Part shown: positions 10,990 through 22,585 of the stretch, in pieces
Layout of the letters: each line of letters opens with the position of its first letter
Position numbering within the stretch: position 1 is the stretch's first letter
Source of the DNA: Datisca glomerata
Lineage: Eukaryota > Streptophyta > Magnoliopsida > Cucurbitales > Datiscaceae
Direction of reading: 5' to 3'
NCBI GenBank assembly: GCA_003255025.1
Contig: QANY01009317.1
Coordinates: forward strand, 1,781,786-1,845,785
DNA: 64,000 bases
Made by a program: the position numbers and the translations under genes
The notes under the pieces: model-generated
What the model was told of the DNA's origin: nothing
Seen by the model: the letters and a program-made list of their open reading frames with translations, nothing else
The model's database searches: none

Positions 10990-13108
10990 TGCTTTGCAAT
11001 ATGAATTTATACAATATGACCAAAATGACCCAAATTACGGTTGATTTCTTCCAAAAACTTAGACAAGTTCTCCCCATTAGGATGGATGGGCAAAACACTT
11101 ATCTGTTTGCTCTCACAGCCATGCATTTCAACCATTCACAGCCTGTTCAGATCATTGTCGAATCATGTCATACTCTTGTTGAAGCAATTGGTAATCATAT
11201 CTCAGTGCATCGACATTATGATCATTGTTTCTTGCCAATTTCTCTACCACGTTTTGATAAGCTCTAACTCGAGGCTTGCGATGACTTTCAATAGTTCTTC
11301 AGAATCATTTGTTGACTCAGTCTTCCTAACCTTCTGATTCTATAAATCAACTTGTAAATTATCAGCGATTCATCTTAATGAGTCATATTGTTCTTCTAAC
11401 GCAATGATGTACGCATTTTTCTTATCGACAGTCTCCTTCACCTATTCTAAAACCTCTTGTACAAGCTTATTTTTCTTTTCTAGCTTCATGATTTGATCCT
11501 CCTATTTGTAGATTACCCCTCGTAAATTCTCATTGTCTTATGTCATCTTTCTAATTTTATTATTCAGTTGGCGAGTGTCAATTCCCAACTCTGAGTTTTT
11601 TCACTTCAGACATTCTCGATCCTCAACCTTATTTCTCAAATCTATGATTTTTTTTCCATCTTCGATCTTGTGTTTATCAGAAAAATTTGCCTCAACTATT
11701 AGTCGTCTGCTTTCTTACAAAAAGGCTAGATTCTTTTGACGCTCCTCATATAACTCATCCCGCTCTTCCCTTTTAACAATCTCATGATGATCTTCTGGTG
11801 ATTTAGATGATTGTAAATCCTCAACTGGTAAGTCAATAATTACTTTGCTTCTTCTACTCTCAAGCCACACTTCATACTCCTTTATGCAGTTCATGCGATT
11901 ATTCTCATTTTGCACCCTTCTCCTTATTTTCCAAGCTCCAATCAACTGCTATAATTTTTGTTCAATATCTTGAGAATCATAACTAATCTCAATATCTTTC
12001 AATGTGTGTGTGGCGGGGACAAACTGTCTCATGTACAATTGACGGAGCACCATTAGTAGAGCATAACTAGTACAATCCCATGAACCTGGGAGTGGGACCC
12101 ATTGAAAGTCACCACATCTATAGATCGTCGATGTCGACGGCATCCAATGGACTTTCTAGGTAACATCCTCATCATTCAACTTTGATAGGTAATTGAGCCA
12201 CACCCTTTTATGGATAATTGTGGATTCCATTTGGCCATTCTAAATTCTGTTATGAAAATTCTCGTCTTCATCTATGGATTTGAAAGCTTAACTTGAGGAC
12301 ATTTGAAATCTGGTGGATATCTTAGATGGCTAAGAATCCAAATACATAAAAGAGATGGAGAGCTGATGAACTTCTCTCTCCAAACACTGGGATGTGAATT
12401 TAAGGAATGAAATGTCTCAACTAGAATTGAGATAACAGGGTTAACACCATGTTCAACTTGAAGGAACATTTTTATCACTTTATCATCCACATAACCTCGG
12501 ATCTTTGGAAACAACAAAATGCCATAAATACACAGAGCATATAGAGTCATGCCCTTATCTTCCTTCAAGAAATTTTGGGTGAGATCTAGGAGGTAATACA
12601 GTGGCACACACTCATTTCCCCTTTTAATTTTCAATCTTTTCTCAATCTTAGACGCATGGACAGTACCCAAGAGCTTAGATAAAGCTCTACTCAATATGAG
12701 TTTTTTGTCATAATTATAAACTTTGTATGCATTTTACAGTGAGACATTTAGTAGGGCTTGATATTCTTAAATTGTAGGAGTAAGATCAATTTTTCCAAAG
12801 GTGAAACATCTATACTGAGGGTCCTAGAAATGCATTAAAGCCTCAAGAACGGGAGCATTGACGGTAATATACAGAAGATTAGCGATGTGATCATATCTAT
12901 CAACAAACAATTTTTTTTGCTCAGGTGAAAAAACCTCCCATATGTTCTTCAACCTCTCCAAGTCAATGTGTGAGAACTTTATCTTAGTGACTGATGGTAG
13001 AAGAATGGCATCCTCCTTTTTCAAACAATCTCCTTTTCATTTCTGCGATTCCTTTGACCATTGGGCTACTATGACTTGATCTTCTATTACACTCAGAGTG
13101 AAAGTCAT
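10990..13108 (-). pseudogene. ORF1 of element A: DUF7745-like domain plus coiled coil
   Basis: This is the extra Ogre ORF upstream of gag. It starts at ATG 13108 (MTFTLSVIEDQVIVAQWS). The N-terminal domain LERLKNIWEVFSPEQKKLF...HIANLLYI, then YRCFTFGKIDLTPTI, is the pattern of the plant DUF7745 family. SRALSKLLGTVHA and PRIRGYVDDKVIKMF-like blocks follow. The C-terminal third is charged and heptad-like. A TAG at 12824-12826 falls just before the YRCFTF motif and is shared with element B; further stops are private. The role of ORF1 is unknown. Confidence 0.85.
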
Positions 13109-13748
13109 GGTCTCTAAAATACGAATGAATTGAATACTTCTTTACAATCCCTACAATTCCTATTACGCAGCATGCTGCATGTATGCAAAAAAGAATGAAG
13201 AATTCAGAAGTGAAACAAGGGGAAGAAAAGAAATGTTTAAGTAGTGCACAACATATACATGAAAAAATTTAATCATGATACCATATTTAAGCATAATCTT
13301 TATTTCTATCAAACATTGGTCATAAGATGAGCTCTAAAAACCAAATGCATGTGTGGTCGGGCTCTCAAATCTCTTAATAGGCTCTCAGGTTATCCACACG
13401 GTTATCTAAACAGAGTAACATGGCCTCCCAAACGGTATCCCAAAAGTGTCAGACTCAGTGAGAACTTTCATGAGCCTGCACGAGAACCACAATTCCATGA
13501 AGGCATTCAACTACTCATTCTCGCTAATCCTAAAGGGAAAGCCTGGGTATAGGGCTAGTGTATATGTGTGAATTTAGAAATTATGTAAAGAAATATACTT
13601 TGTAAAAAATGAACTATATACAACTAAAAGCATGAATAAGAAAAATAATGAATCAAATAAAGAAACAAAGAACCACACAAAGAGATAGAATATGATAAAA
13701 TTTTGGCTTGACACTTCATCGATCTAAAAATGGTTGGATAAAAAAACT
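13109..13748 (-). other. Untranslated leader of element A
   Basis: The region between the primer-binding site and ORF1 should hold packaging signals. The plus-strand open frame at 13349-13552 lies antisense and looks spurious. The same leader in element B lies at 41396-42052. Confidence 0.65.
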
Positions 13749-13765
13749 CCCTAGTGGAGTCGCCA
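13749..13765 (-). promoter_or_regulatory. Primer-binding site, tRNA-Arg type (A)
   Basis: On the minus strand TGGCGACTCCACTAGGG starts three bases inside the 5' LTR. It matches the complement of the 3' end of a plant tRNA-Arg(ACG) with one mismatch as I recall that tRNA. Ogre elements are known to use tRNA-Arg. Confidence 0.85.
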
Positions 13766-13768
13766 AGC

Positions 13769-16197
13769 TGTCGCAACATGCATGCGACGCGGAGTGGGGA
13801 TTGAAAAAATATTTTAAAAAAAATAACTTCAGAGTCGTCAAAAATCATTTTAGGGTGTGATTGGTCACCCAATTTTGAAACAGAAATTTTGGTCTACGAA
13901 AGCTCAAAGTTGGTTCGAGAGTCATTTGTGTGTGAGGAATGTATTAGCACCCCACAACACCCATTGTTAAAATGTTACCAAATTCAATCAAATGCTAATT
14001 AAATTATACTTAAAAAGGTGAAAGAAACTCATTTTTGAATGTCACATTTGGTACATTTTGCATCATAAAAATGAACAAAATAAATTACCTTTAATAGGTG
14101 GTACAAAGACCCTTGAAAAGTACCTTGTAGTTTTTAAATTTTTTTTTGAAAATCAAAAACTATTGGAGTTATTTTTGGCATCTCAAAAATAACCTCTCAC
14201 CTCAGTAGTTCGAGAAATTTGATATCCCAAAAAACTTAATATTCGTCATAGGATATTTTTATTGAAAACTAAATAATGAAATTAACAAAAAATTGTTATG
14301 ATTTTAATCCATACATATTTGAACATTAATTCTAATGAAAAGGGAATGTGATAAGAATTACATTATAAGCATAATGATATGACAATAGTACATAAATAAA
14401 GAAGAAATAAGAAGGGATAACGTTTATAAAGGAAAAAATGAAAAATAAAAAGAAATGTTAAAGATGATAAGAAAATGTATGATAAATTTGAAGAGAATAT
14501 GTATGATAAAGAGAAATGAATAATACGTGAAATATGTAAAAAAAAATATATAAAAATATAAATTAAAACAAACACCCACAATAATAAAAAATTGAAATAA
14601 ACAATAGAATAAAAAAGACAAAACAAAAAAGAAATAAAACAACAACTAAAATAAAATAAAAACAAATGAAAAAAGGGCAAAATGACAGAGGGTATCACCC
14701 TCTGCCTTAACATAGGGTGATTCAACCTCTGTTTAATAAGAAAAGAGAGGAATCACCCCATGTTAAATGAAAGAGGGTGACCCTCTATCAAAATAGGGGT
14801 GATGTCACCTTTTTTAAAAAAAAGAAAAAAAAATAATTATAATATTATATACATCAATGAATAATTAATGTTTTATATTTAAATAAATTAATATATGAAA
14901 AATATTTAATTTCATAATTAGTACATGTAAATACATAATTGGCGTGAATATATCAATTTTTTTACTATATAGCCTACTAATTACCATTTTTTTATAATTT
15001 CTATTCAAATATCAAATAAATTTTTTGGGATATAAATTTACTCTTTTTTTATTTTGGACTACTTAGTTTACTAATTACAATTATTTCCTTTCTTCCCTCA
15101 TTGCTAATCAAATAGAATAGGATGATCATGGATGATAGCTAGTTCAAACAAGTGTCTCTAAATATGATCAATAAAAATTCAAAATAGAATATTTTGTTTG
15201 GAATATAAATATACCTTTTATTTATTTTAGACTTCTTAGTTCACTAATTATCATTATTTCATTTCTTCCCCTATTACTAATCATATAGCAAAGGAATGAG
15301 CATGGATGGTAGCTAGTTCAAACAAGTGTCACTAAAATAGCAACAAAGTTTAAAAATAAAATGAAAAGACTTATGAGAACATAAAAAATTTTCAAAGCTT
15401 ATATATTTGCATAATCTTTATATAGATATTTAACTCTCTATTTTATGCATTTTTATGTATGAGAAATTATCATAGGGGATTTTTAAAATTAATGTACACT
15501 TTCAACTCATTAAAGGGTTGGTTTATATTGAGTTAATTTTCAACTCTCAAAAGCCTTATCCTCATTGATTGAGTGATGACTAAGATATCTCATTATCAAA
15601 TTTGTAAGAAAATCATTAATGCATTAAAATAAAACTCAAGATTAAAAGTAAAAGATGAAGAAAGAGAAACAAACAATTATTTATGGAAAATGAAACAAAG
15701 AGTATATACTACATGAGTATAGATGAGTGATGACGATGAATAATGAACAAGATATATATTGTTAGCTAATGTGCAATAAATTCAAACTACCTTAGGAAAA
15801 AGAATAGGGGAAGATGAAAGGTGAATAGAAATGAAGACTCGATCTCTCGCTCTTTCTCTCTCTCTTAGAAAATCTCATATTTTCTCACACACTCTCCCCT
15901 AAAAATATATTCTCTCATTCTCTCTCATTCTCTCTCTAAAATCACCACCTCTCAAGTGAATACCTCCCCTCTATTTATAGGCAAACTTCAGACTTCACTT
16001 TTTATTTTTAGTCCTTTTGCTCATTTTTTTATTTCTTTAGTCCTTCGACGATCTCTTATCTCCTTAGTACCTAGTCAATTTATCTATTTTAGACATTGGA
16101 CTTTTTAAAAAAATCATACACATTAGACCAGTACATGAGCTAATAAACAAAGTGTGTATTTTTAAAGCATTAGACCAGACAAAATACGGTGTCTACA
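13769..16197 (-). repeat. 5' LTR of element A
   Basis: On the plus strand it runs TGTCGCAACATG...GTGTCTACA, 2429 bp, and matches the left LTR. Its TATA box lies about 220 bp from its transcriptional start side, so U3 is short and R-U5 is about 2 kb. A palindromic CACCCTCTG cluster is at 14688-14815 and a CT-rich tract at 15840-15950. Confidence 0.92.
15971..15980 (-). promoter_or_regulatory. TATA box of the 5' LTR of A
   Basis: The minus strand reads CTATAAATAGAGGGGAGG, a plant TATA box context. The same site is kept in both LTRs of B (32793-32802 and 44105-44114) and is degenerate in the left LTR of A. Confidence 0.75.
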
Positions 16198-16202
16198 GAA
16201 TC
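16198..16202. repeat. Target-site duplication of A, right copy (GAATC)
   Basis: It is identical to 57-61 and directly abuts the right LTR end. Confidence 0.85.
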
Positions 16203-16582
16203 ATTTGGTAACTTTTTATTTTTCAGTGGAATGACCACTTTCTCCAATATGCTTTGTCACTTCCTTTTATTCTTAACACTTAGTATAAGTTTATCAATCA
16301 ATTTTTTCTAGCCTTCTTGACTGTTTTAGTGAAGTTCCATAAGTAATAAAAGATAATTTTCCCTTTTAATAGTTTCCATGGTTCTTTTCAGATAGTTAAG
16401 TAAATTTATCAACTACTTAGTCCTTTAAACACTTGCGGGTTTTTTTCAAGAGATGCCTAGGAAAGAGTATGTTTTCCCGTTGGCCATTTTTGCTTTTTAT
16501 CTGTTTATTCCTTTCCCGTTTATTGCAAGCGGGCCTGTTAGAATCGCCTGCCTTATGGTTTCTCCTTCTTCAATTATTTTTC
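16203..16582. other. Unassigned sequence right of A
   Basis: AT-rich and T-rich. I recognise no coding frame. It is the right half of the target into which A inserted. Confidence 0.5.
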
Positions 16583-16980
16583 CTGCGTAGGGCTCAAGGG
16601 TTTTTCACGCCCCTAGCTTTTTCTGGGAGTATGACTTATGAACTGCCCCTCCCAATGACTTTTTATGCCCTTAGTTTCTTTTGAAAGTAAGACTTATGAA
16701 CCGCCTCTCCCAAGGACTTTTTATGAACTTAGTTCCTTATGGGAGTAGGACTTATGAACTGCCCTTCCCGATGGGTTTTTCTGCCCTTAATTCCTTCTGA
16801 GAGTATGATTTAAGAACTGCCCCTCCCAATAACTTTTTATGCCCTTAGTTCCTTCTGGGAGTAGGACTAATGAACTGCCCCTCCAAAGACTTTTTATGGC
16901 CTTAGTTCCTTCTGGGAGTTGAACTTATGAACTAACCCTCCCAAGAACTTTTTATGCCCTTAGTTCCTTTTCAGTAGTGA
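16583..16980. repeat. Minisatellite, about six copies of 59 bp
   Basis: The unit contains CTTATGAACTGCCCCTCCCAA, followed by ACTTTTTATGCCCTTAGTTCC and TTCTGGGAGTAGG. Copies start about every 58-60 bases. Because a gypsy RT lies nearby on the minus strand, this may be the 3' untranslated array of that decayed element; that link is inference. The plus-strand open frame across it is a by-product of the repeats. Nothing is recognised in 16981-17159. Confidence 0.85.
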
Positions 16981-17159
16981 TTCTGCTGAGGAGAGATGAT
17001 TGGTGCCACTGTTTTTTTATGAAAAACCCTTGCGGGAAGAAACCACAGGAAAGACGTCTCTCTCGAAACCCAGGAAAGAAATTTTATCTCCTCAGCTCGG
17101 CTAGGCGATCATATCATTCTAAAGGAAGTTTCTAAGGATATCATGAACTGTTTTAATCA

Positions 17160-17880
17160 CTTTCTTTGGCAGGATAAAAAGCCTGATCCTAGAACACTAT
17201 CAGCAGCACAGCTTGAACCAATTGCAGTCTCCCTGCATAAGACATATATTTAGACTCCTAGGCCTTAATTCTAGACACAATTCTCTCTACTAATGCATCA
17301 CAGTCCACCTTGGCCAGTTTGGTGGTGATAAGAGGCATGCCTAGATATCTTATTGGTAATTGACCATCATGGAACCCCAGAGTTGTCTGAATGGATTCAA
17401 CAGATTGCTCACAAACCCCAGATAAGAAACCTGGCTTTTTTGCACATTAGGATGAAGTTCAGATATGCTGTGGAAAATATCCAAGCTTTCCTTTATGATC
17501 ATGATAGACTGATTGTCCCTTTTACAGACTAGTAAAAGGTCATCAGTAAAGTAAATGTTCAAAAGATTGAGTTTCTCACATCTCCAATGGAATTTAAATT
17601 CAGAATTGTTAGCTACAAATCTGAGGATCTTAGTTAGAACCTCCATTACAATTACAAATAGGTAGGGGAAATGGAGTCCCTCTGCCTGATACCCTTGGCA
17701 CCCTTGAAGTGCCCATGAATCTTACCATTAATCTTGATGGAGTAGAATGGGGAAGAGATACATTCCATGACCCAAGAAATGAATTGATTAGGGAAGTTAA
17801 GGCATTATAAGGCTTTGCCGATCAGAATCCGATTCACATTGTGATAGACCTTTCCGAGGTCAACTTTCATAGCACATCGT
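17160..17880 (-). pseudogene. LINE (L1-type) reverse transcriptase fragment
   Basis: On the minus strand one reads MKVDLGKVYHNVN, ALxCLNFPNQFISWVMEC, YSIKINGKIHGHFKGAKGIRQ, SPYLFVIVMEVLTKIL and then FTDDLLLVC. The order matches L1-type palm motifs: the AYDSVNW-like block, then RQGDPLSPYLF, then the FADDLLL box (here FTDDLLL). It continues to FILPKKVIKTVHDILRNFL at about 17160. Both ends are missing, and stops or frameshifts occur near 17800 and 17680. Confidence 0.85.
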
Positions 17881-18663
17881 GTCTTCTTTGAAGAACACTG
17901 TAATGACTGCTCCCATGGAGATGGCTACGTTTAACAAAGCTGTTCGCCGGGAGTAGGTTTAGAGAGTAAGGGGGACCCTTTAGGTACTCTTTAACTTTGT
18001 CAAAGGCTTCTTCATAATCTTCATTCCATCCGCTCACGGAGTTTTTCCCTAACATCTCGAAGAAAGGTTTGCATCTGTCTGTCGATTTGAAGATGAACCT
18101 GTTCAAGGCGACCAATCTTCCCATTAACTCTTGGATTTCTTTGCAGTTTCGCGGGGACTTCATTTCTATGATCGCCTTTACCTGGTCCGGGTTTACTTCA
18201 ATTCCATATTGTGTAATTAGGTATCCAAGGAACTTCCCACTGCCACTCCAAAAGTGTACTTCTTCGGGTTCAACTTCATGAATTTTTGCCTTAGAATAGA
18301 GAAGGATTCTTCAAGGTCCTAAATATGGTCTTCCGGCTTCTTACTTTTGACCAGCATGTCATTGACATAGACTTCCATATTCTTTTTTATCTGCTCATGG
18401 AAGACTTTGTTCACCAAGCTTTGATAGGTTACACCTGCATTCTTTAGACAAAAGGGCATGACTTTGTAGCAATAAATGTCGTACTCAGTAATGACAAAGG
18501 TTTTTTCCTAATCAGGTTGGAACATTTTCAACTGATTGTACCCTGAGTAAGCATCCATGAAACTGACAAGGTCGTTCCCCAAAGTGTCATCTACTATTTG
18601 ATCTATCCTTGGCAGCGGGTATTCATCTTTGGGGCATGCCTTATTTAAGTCAGTGAAGTCGAC
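17881..18663 (-). pseudogene. Ty3/gypsy reverse transcriptase fragment
   Basis: Minus strand, in order: VDFTDLNKACPKDEYPLPRI, FMDAYSGYNQLKM, CYKVMPFCLKNAGVTYQ, VYVNDMLVKS, then KSPRNCKEIQELMGRLVALNRFI and EEAFDKVKEYLKGPP. The catalytic box is YVND, so one Asp has changed. It ends abruptly at the LINE fragment near 17880. It belongs to a different gypsy family from elements A and B. Nothing is recognised in 18664-18957. Confidence 0.88.
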
Positions 18664-18957
18664 TTTGATCCTCCATTTGACTGGAAAAAGAAGAATCCTG
18701 GAAACAAGAAAGAAGTGTGAGACCTGAATGAAGGAAGCATGACAAAACAAAAAGAACGGATGAGAGGAAAGTCCAACAAGATAAGAATACCCACCGGAGG
18801 TGAGATTTTGACAGAGTCCAGCCGAGGGAAAAAGTCTATACACTGTTGACCATCCTGATCAACCAAATACTAGAGACGATTAAAGACATACCTTAGCTGA
18901 AAAGATCAGCCCCGTTCACCAAGGAACCAGTTACACAGATTAAGATAAATATTACTC

Positions 18958-19694
18958 ATATCATAAGAGCAATGAGCATTACACGCGAGACTGTTTTCAT
19001 CTCAAAGACTATATTGAGCAGTTGATCAAAGAAGAATACCTTAGCCAATTTGTAAAAAATGATGAACAGAGACGCGAGACTGAGAAAGACAATCGAGAAG
19101 AAAACATGAGGGATAAGGGAAAGTAGCCCATTCACATCATCGACACGGTTATAGCACTAACCGAATAAGACGGGATGACAAGAAAGGAAAGGAAGATGTA
19201 CTGCAAGTAGCCAACGTTAGAAAGACATCAGTAAAATTCCCCAAACGACAACGAGGATTGTCGCTAGTGTTCAACGAATCTGATTTGGAACATGACAGAC
19301 ACCACAACGATGCCCTTGTCATTTCGATACAAGTTGGTAATTTCTTGTTGAGGAGGGTTTTGGTGGACAATGGGAGCATAGTGAACATCCTATACCTAGC
19401 GACAGTGGAGAAAATGTCCATGGGAGGTCAAAAGTTACAAGGGACTTTGCAGCCGTTGATCGGTTTCAACGGAGCCATCAGCTACTCGAAAGGAACTCTG
19501 ACTCTCCTGGTGAGCGCAGATTCGTTTAACCATATGACCGAGTTCATGGTACTGGGAACAACTTCCCCGTACAATGCAATCCTGGGGGGAACCTGTCTTT
19601 ACAAAATGAAGGTTGTACCTTCAACATTTTACCAAGTGTTGAAGTACCCATCACCAAAAGGAGTGAAAACAATAAGGGGCGACCAGGCCGGGAC
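18958..19694 (+). pseudogene. Ty3/gypsy gag end and protease fragment, plus strand
   Basis: A remnant knuckle region (HYTRDCFHLKDYIEQLIKEEYL) at about 18970-19050 leads into a basic linker with stops and then into an open frame from 19258. That frame has the protease active site VLVDNGSIVNILYLATVEKM and the later block FMVLGTTSPYNAILGGTCLYKM, where the family usually has GRTWL. Its coding frame resembles that of the neighbouring minus-strand RT family but runs in the opposite direction, which implies an inversion or two insertions. It is cut at about 19694 by copia sequence. Confidence 0.85.
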
Positions 19695-20110
19695 TTCTAT
19701 ACATTAGGTAAATATAACCATCTTTTGAGTAATCGTCAATAAAAGTGAGGAATACTCATATCCACCTCTAGCTTGTACATTAATCGGTCCACAAACATCA
19801 CTATGTACTAGCTCAAGGGGTTCCTTGGCTCTTTGTCCCTTTCTTGTGAAGGGTCTTTTGGTCATTTTACCCTCTAGACAAGATACACAAACACGAAGAG
19901 TTTCAACTTTTAGTTCTCTCAAAGCACCATGCTTTGTTAACCAGTTTAATCTATCTACATTAATATGTCCCTAAGATGTCATAGATACATGTTATCATCA
20001 CCATGAGAAACTCTTTGTCGTTTATTACTTTTAGGATATGCTACTTTAAATAATTCAGAATTATTTAATGCGCGTTCGGTCGGTTTAAGTATATACAGTT
20101 CGTCCGATAC
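19694..20110 (-). pseudogene. Copia integrase, N-terminal part (E)
   Basis: The pre-integrase HHCC region ends in VCVSCLEGKMTKRPF. The core then reads EPLELVHSDVCGPINVQARGGYEY, with the first catalytic Asp in HSD, and after one frameshift FIDDYSKDGYIYLMYRS. The sequence stops there, before the second and third catalytic residues, at a junction with the gypsy protease fragment. Confidence 0.9.
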
Positions 20111-20247
20111 TTTTGCATGACAAATATTGAATCCATTCTTAAAAATAATAAACTCATTATTAATTAAAGATACTTCAATTCATGCAGTAACGAAAGAGAA
20201 ATCAAATTTTCTCAAAAATTCAAGAATATAATAAACATTGTTCATAA

Positions 20248-20442
20248 CTAAATAATTATTTCCAAAATTAATGTGACTGTCCCCAATGCTTTTGCTGACA
20301 CGTCCACACCACTGTCAACTCCCATAATGACTTCGCCAATTGCCAGCTCCATTGATGAATCAAACATCTGCAAAGAAGAACATACATGGTTAGTGGCTTC
20401 TGAATCCAGTATCCAGGATGTCAAATCATATTCAACTAACAA
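20248..20442 (-). pseudogene. Copia protease fragment (E)
   Basis: SWILDSEATNHVCSS corresponds to the copia protease start, where DSGA is expected. Here the Gly of the active-site loop is Glu. The frame is open for about 64 codons and then lost. Confidence 0.8.
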
Positions 20443-20494
20443 GTTTCATGTAAAAGTAAATCATATTTACCTTTCATTTTCTGCTTGGAGAGAT

Positions 20495-21322
20495 ACATGT
20501 TACACTTTCTTCTTTAATGACCTTCAACCCCGCAATGAAAACATTTTCCCTGGGCTTATTGACGTTCTCGTTCTTCTCGGCTTTCAACGATGTCTTGGAT
20601 TTCCTCCCTTTCTTGTTCTTACTGTTGCCCTTACTATTAATCTTCTTCCTCTTATTAATTTTAACAAAAGTGGAAGAAGGCTTTTACTCGACAATATTTG
20701 CCTCACCCTCTTTGGTCATACTCTTATTGAGTGACTTAAAAGTCTGCAGTTCATTCAACAATTGGGTCATGTTGAATTGCAACTTGTTCATAACATAGTT
20801 AGTGGTGAATGCAGAAAAAGAAAGTGTGAGCAATTCAAGTATGATGTTGTCTTGAGTTCATTCATCAATGGTCTCCTCACGTATTTGTGTCTTATAAATT
20901 ATGTTGATCATGTTCAAAACATGTTCACGCACATAAGTACATTTCTTCATCTTGGTCATCATGTAGCTCCAAGTAGCCTCATGATGACTTTGATCAGACT
21001 GCTGCCCAAACATCGCTTGTAGAGATTCCATAATTTCATAGGCAGTCTCCATGCTCTCATGCTTGATTCTCAGAATATCATTTATGCTCACAATCTTGTA
21101 GCACTTCGCTTTGTTGTTAGATTAAATCCAAGCATCAAACTTGTCTTTAACATTCTTAGGGGTATTGTCAGCGGCCTCCTCAAGACATTTCTAAGTAAGA
21201 ACAAATTTGTGGTTCTCACAAATTAGCATCAAGTTTAAATTTTATTTCCATCTTATGAAATTATCACCATTCAATTTCTTAAGTGCTAGTAAAAAAACTA
21301 ATAGGATTTCCCATGTAGACAT
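20495..21322 (-). pseudogene. Copia gag (E)
   Basis: It starts near Met 21322 (MSTWEILL) and continues into LKKLNGDNF...WK.NLNLML, the usual copia Gag opening. An open block at 21091-20858 includes ESMETAYEIMESLQAMFG. A CX2CX4HX4C zinc knuckle (CFHCGVEGH, a stop, RRKC) is at about 20544-20503. Stops interrupt the frame several times. Confidence 0.85.
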
Positions 21323-22570
21323 AATAATAAATGAAAATAAAATATACATAATTCAATATAATTGAAATAGATATACATAATTCAGAAAGTAAACATGATG
21401 CATGAATGTAACATATTAAACACATAAATTTAACATTTACTAATCAACGATAAAATAACCTAATAATTAATGTGTTGCCTTAGGGTCAGTCAGATTACTC
21501 TTAGACTGATTATGAGACATTCTTATCCTTATTAATTAAAACTTAAAATATCTCATATTTTCTCTTTTAACAATAATGTATCACTAAGTTGGTCAAGTCA
21601 CAATTATCCACTCAAAGTTTAATTGTGATTTTGTGAGTGTAACCCATTATTTCAGAATCCATGACTTAATTTAAAAAATGTCACCTTAGGGTATTTCTAA
21701 ATTACAACCATTGAAATAAATAAATAAAATTATAAAAAGGACTTCAAGATTACATATTTCAAAAATATCTCATTCACCACATGATGTCTATCTTCATAAT
21801 CTAGCTTCTGAACAAAACCCGTTTAATTAAGAAAGACTATTTTTTATTTAAAAATTATCTCTATAATTATCTTTTAAAATTATTGAGTTTGGCTTAATAA
21901 AAAATAATTTATTGACTTGGTCAAACTTGGGTCAATCACAATCAATTAATTAGACTTAAATTTTTAAAAAATTAAAAATTAAAAATTAATTTTAAAACTA
22001 CATTAATTTCAAAATTTAAAAGATAAAAGATGAAGTTAGAGTTTTCATAAAACTCTGCAGTGATAGGGTAAGTTGGTATCATGGTTTATGTGAAACTTCC
22101 CTAGCTGTGACAACAGTTATCACCAACGATAGGACTCTCACAGCGTGACTGCCAGACATTCCCAGCTGCCGCCAACCACCACCGCCGTCAGCCATAACCG
22201 ACCACCGCTGTGAATGACGGCAGCACCGCCGCCGGTGTCAATTTTCTGGCGAGCTCGCTGCCAGAGCCAATTTTTTCGGTGGCGCTAGCGCCAGAAATCC
22301 TATTTCCGGTGCCGGTCCCCTGAGAATTCCTATTTATTTTCTTTTTCCACCACATTCATCTCGTGTGGTCTTCATCTTCTCGCGATCAGAATAATTATAA
22401 GAAAAAATTAAAGAACAAACCCTAACTCAAAAATAACCATATAATTAACGGTCCGTTATTTAACCATACACTCAAAAAACAAAACTATCCATTCGTTATT
22501 ACATTTCAAATATATTATGAATAATGCAAGAAAACCTACACAGTATTTTATATACAAATACATAATGATT
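21323..22570 (-). other. Leader of copia element E
   Basis: A long untranslated stretch between PBS and gag, AT-rich except for 22120-22330, which is rich in CCG and GCC triplets. I see no convincing coding frame in either direction. Confidence 0.6.
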
Positions 22571-22582
22571 GCTCTGATACCA
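22571..22582 (-). promoter_or_regulatory. Primer-binding site, initiator tRNA-Met type (E)
   Basis: The minus strand reads TGGTATCAGAGC, the standard plant copia PBS, four bases from the LTR. Confidence 0.9.
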
Positions 22583-22585
22583 CTC

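Larger units (their letters stand above)
62..16197 (-). mobile_element. Element A: Ogre-like Ty3/gypsy (Tat lineage) retrotransposon, complete in outline but inactive
   Basis: The element is about 16.1 kb and is transcribed leftwards. In transcription order it has a 5' LTR (13769-16197), a tRNA-Arg PBS, an untranslated leader, ORF1, gag, protease, an intron, RT-RNase H, archaeal-type RNase H, integrase, a 3' minisatellite, a polypurine tract and a 3' LTR (62-2456). ORF1 before gag, the tRNA-Arg primer, the intron between protease and RT, the second RNase H and 3' tandem repeats are established marks of Ogre/Tat elements. Every domain carries stops, frameshifts or lost catalytic residues, so it is not autonomous. 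A perfect 5-bp target duplication flanks it. Confidence 0.93.

Noticed and set aside
13349..13552. 67-codon plus-strand frame in the leader of A
   Set aside because: Lies antisense to the element's untranslated leader, is not open in element B, and has no known relative.
16433..16684. 83-codon plus-strand frame with hydrophobic residues
   Set aside because: Arises from the edge of the 59-bp minisatellite and adjacent T-rich sequence. No start context or family match.
22120..22330. CCG/GCC-rich island as a promoter or gene start
   Set aside because: Lies in the leader of copia E between PBS and gag. No open frame or TATA box goes with it.
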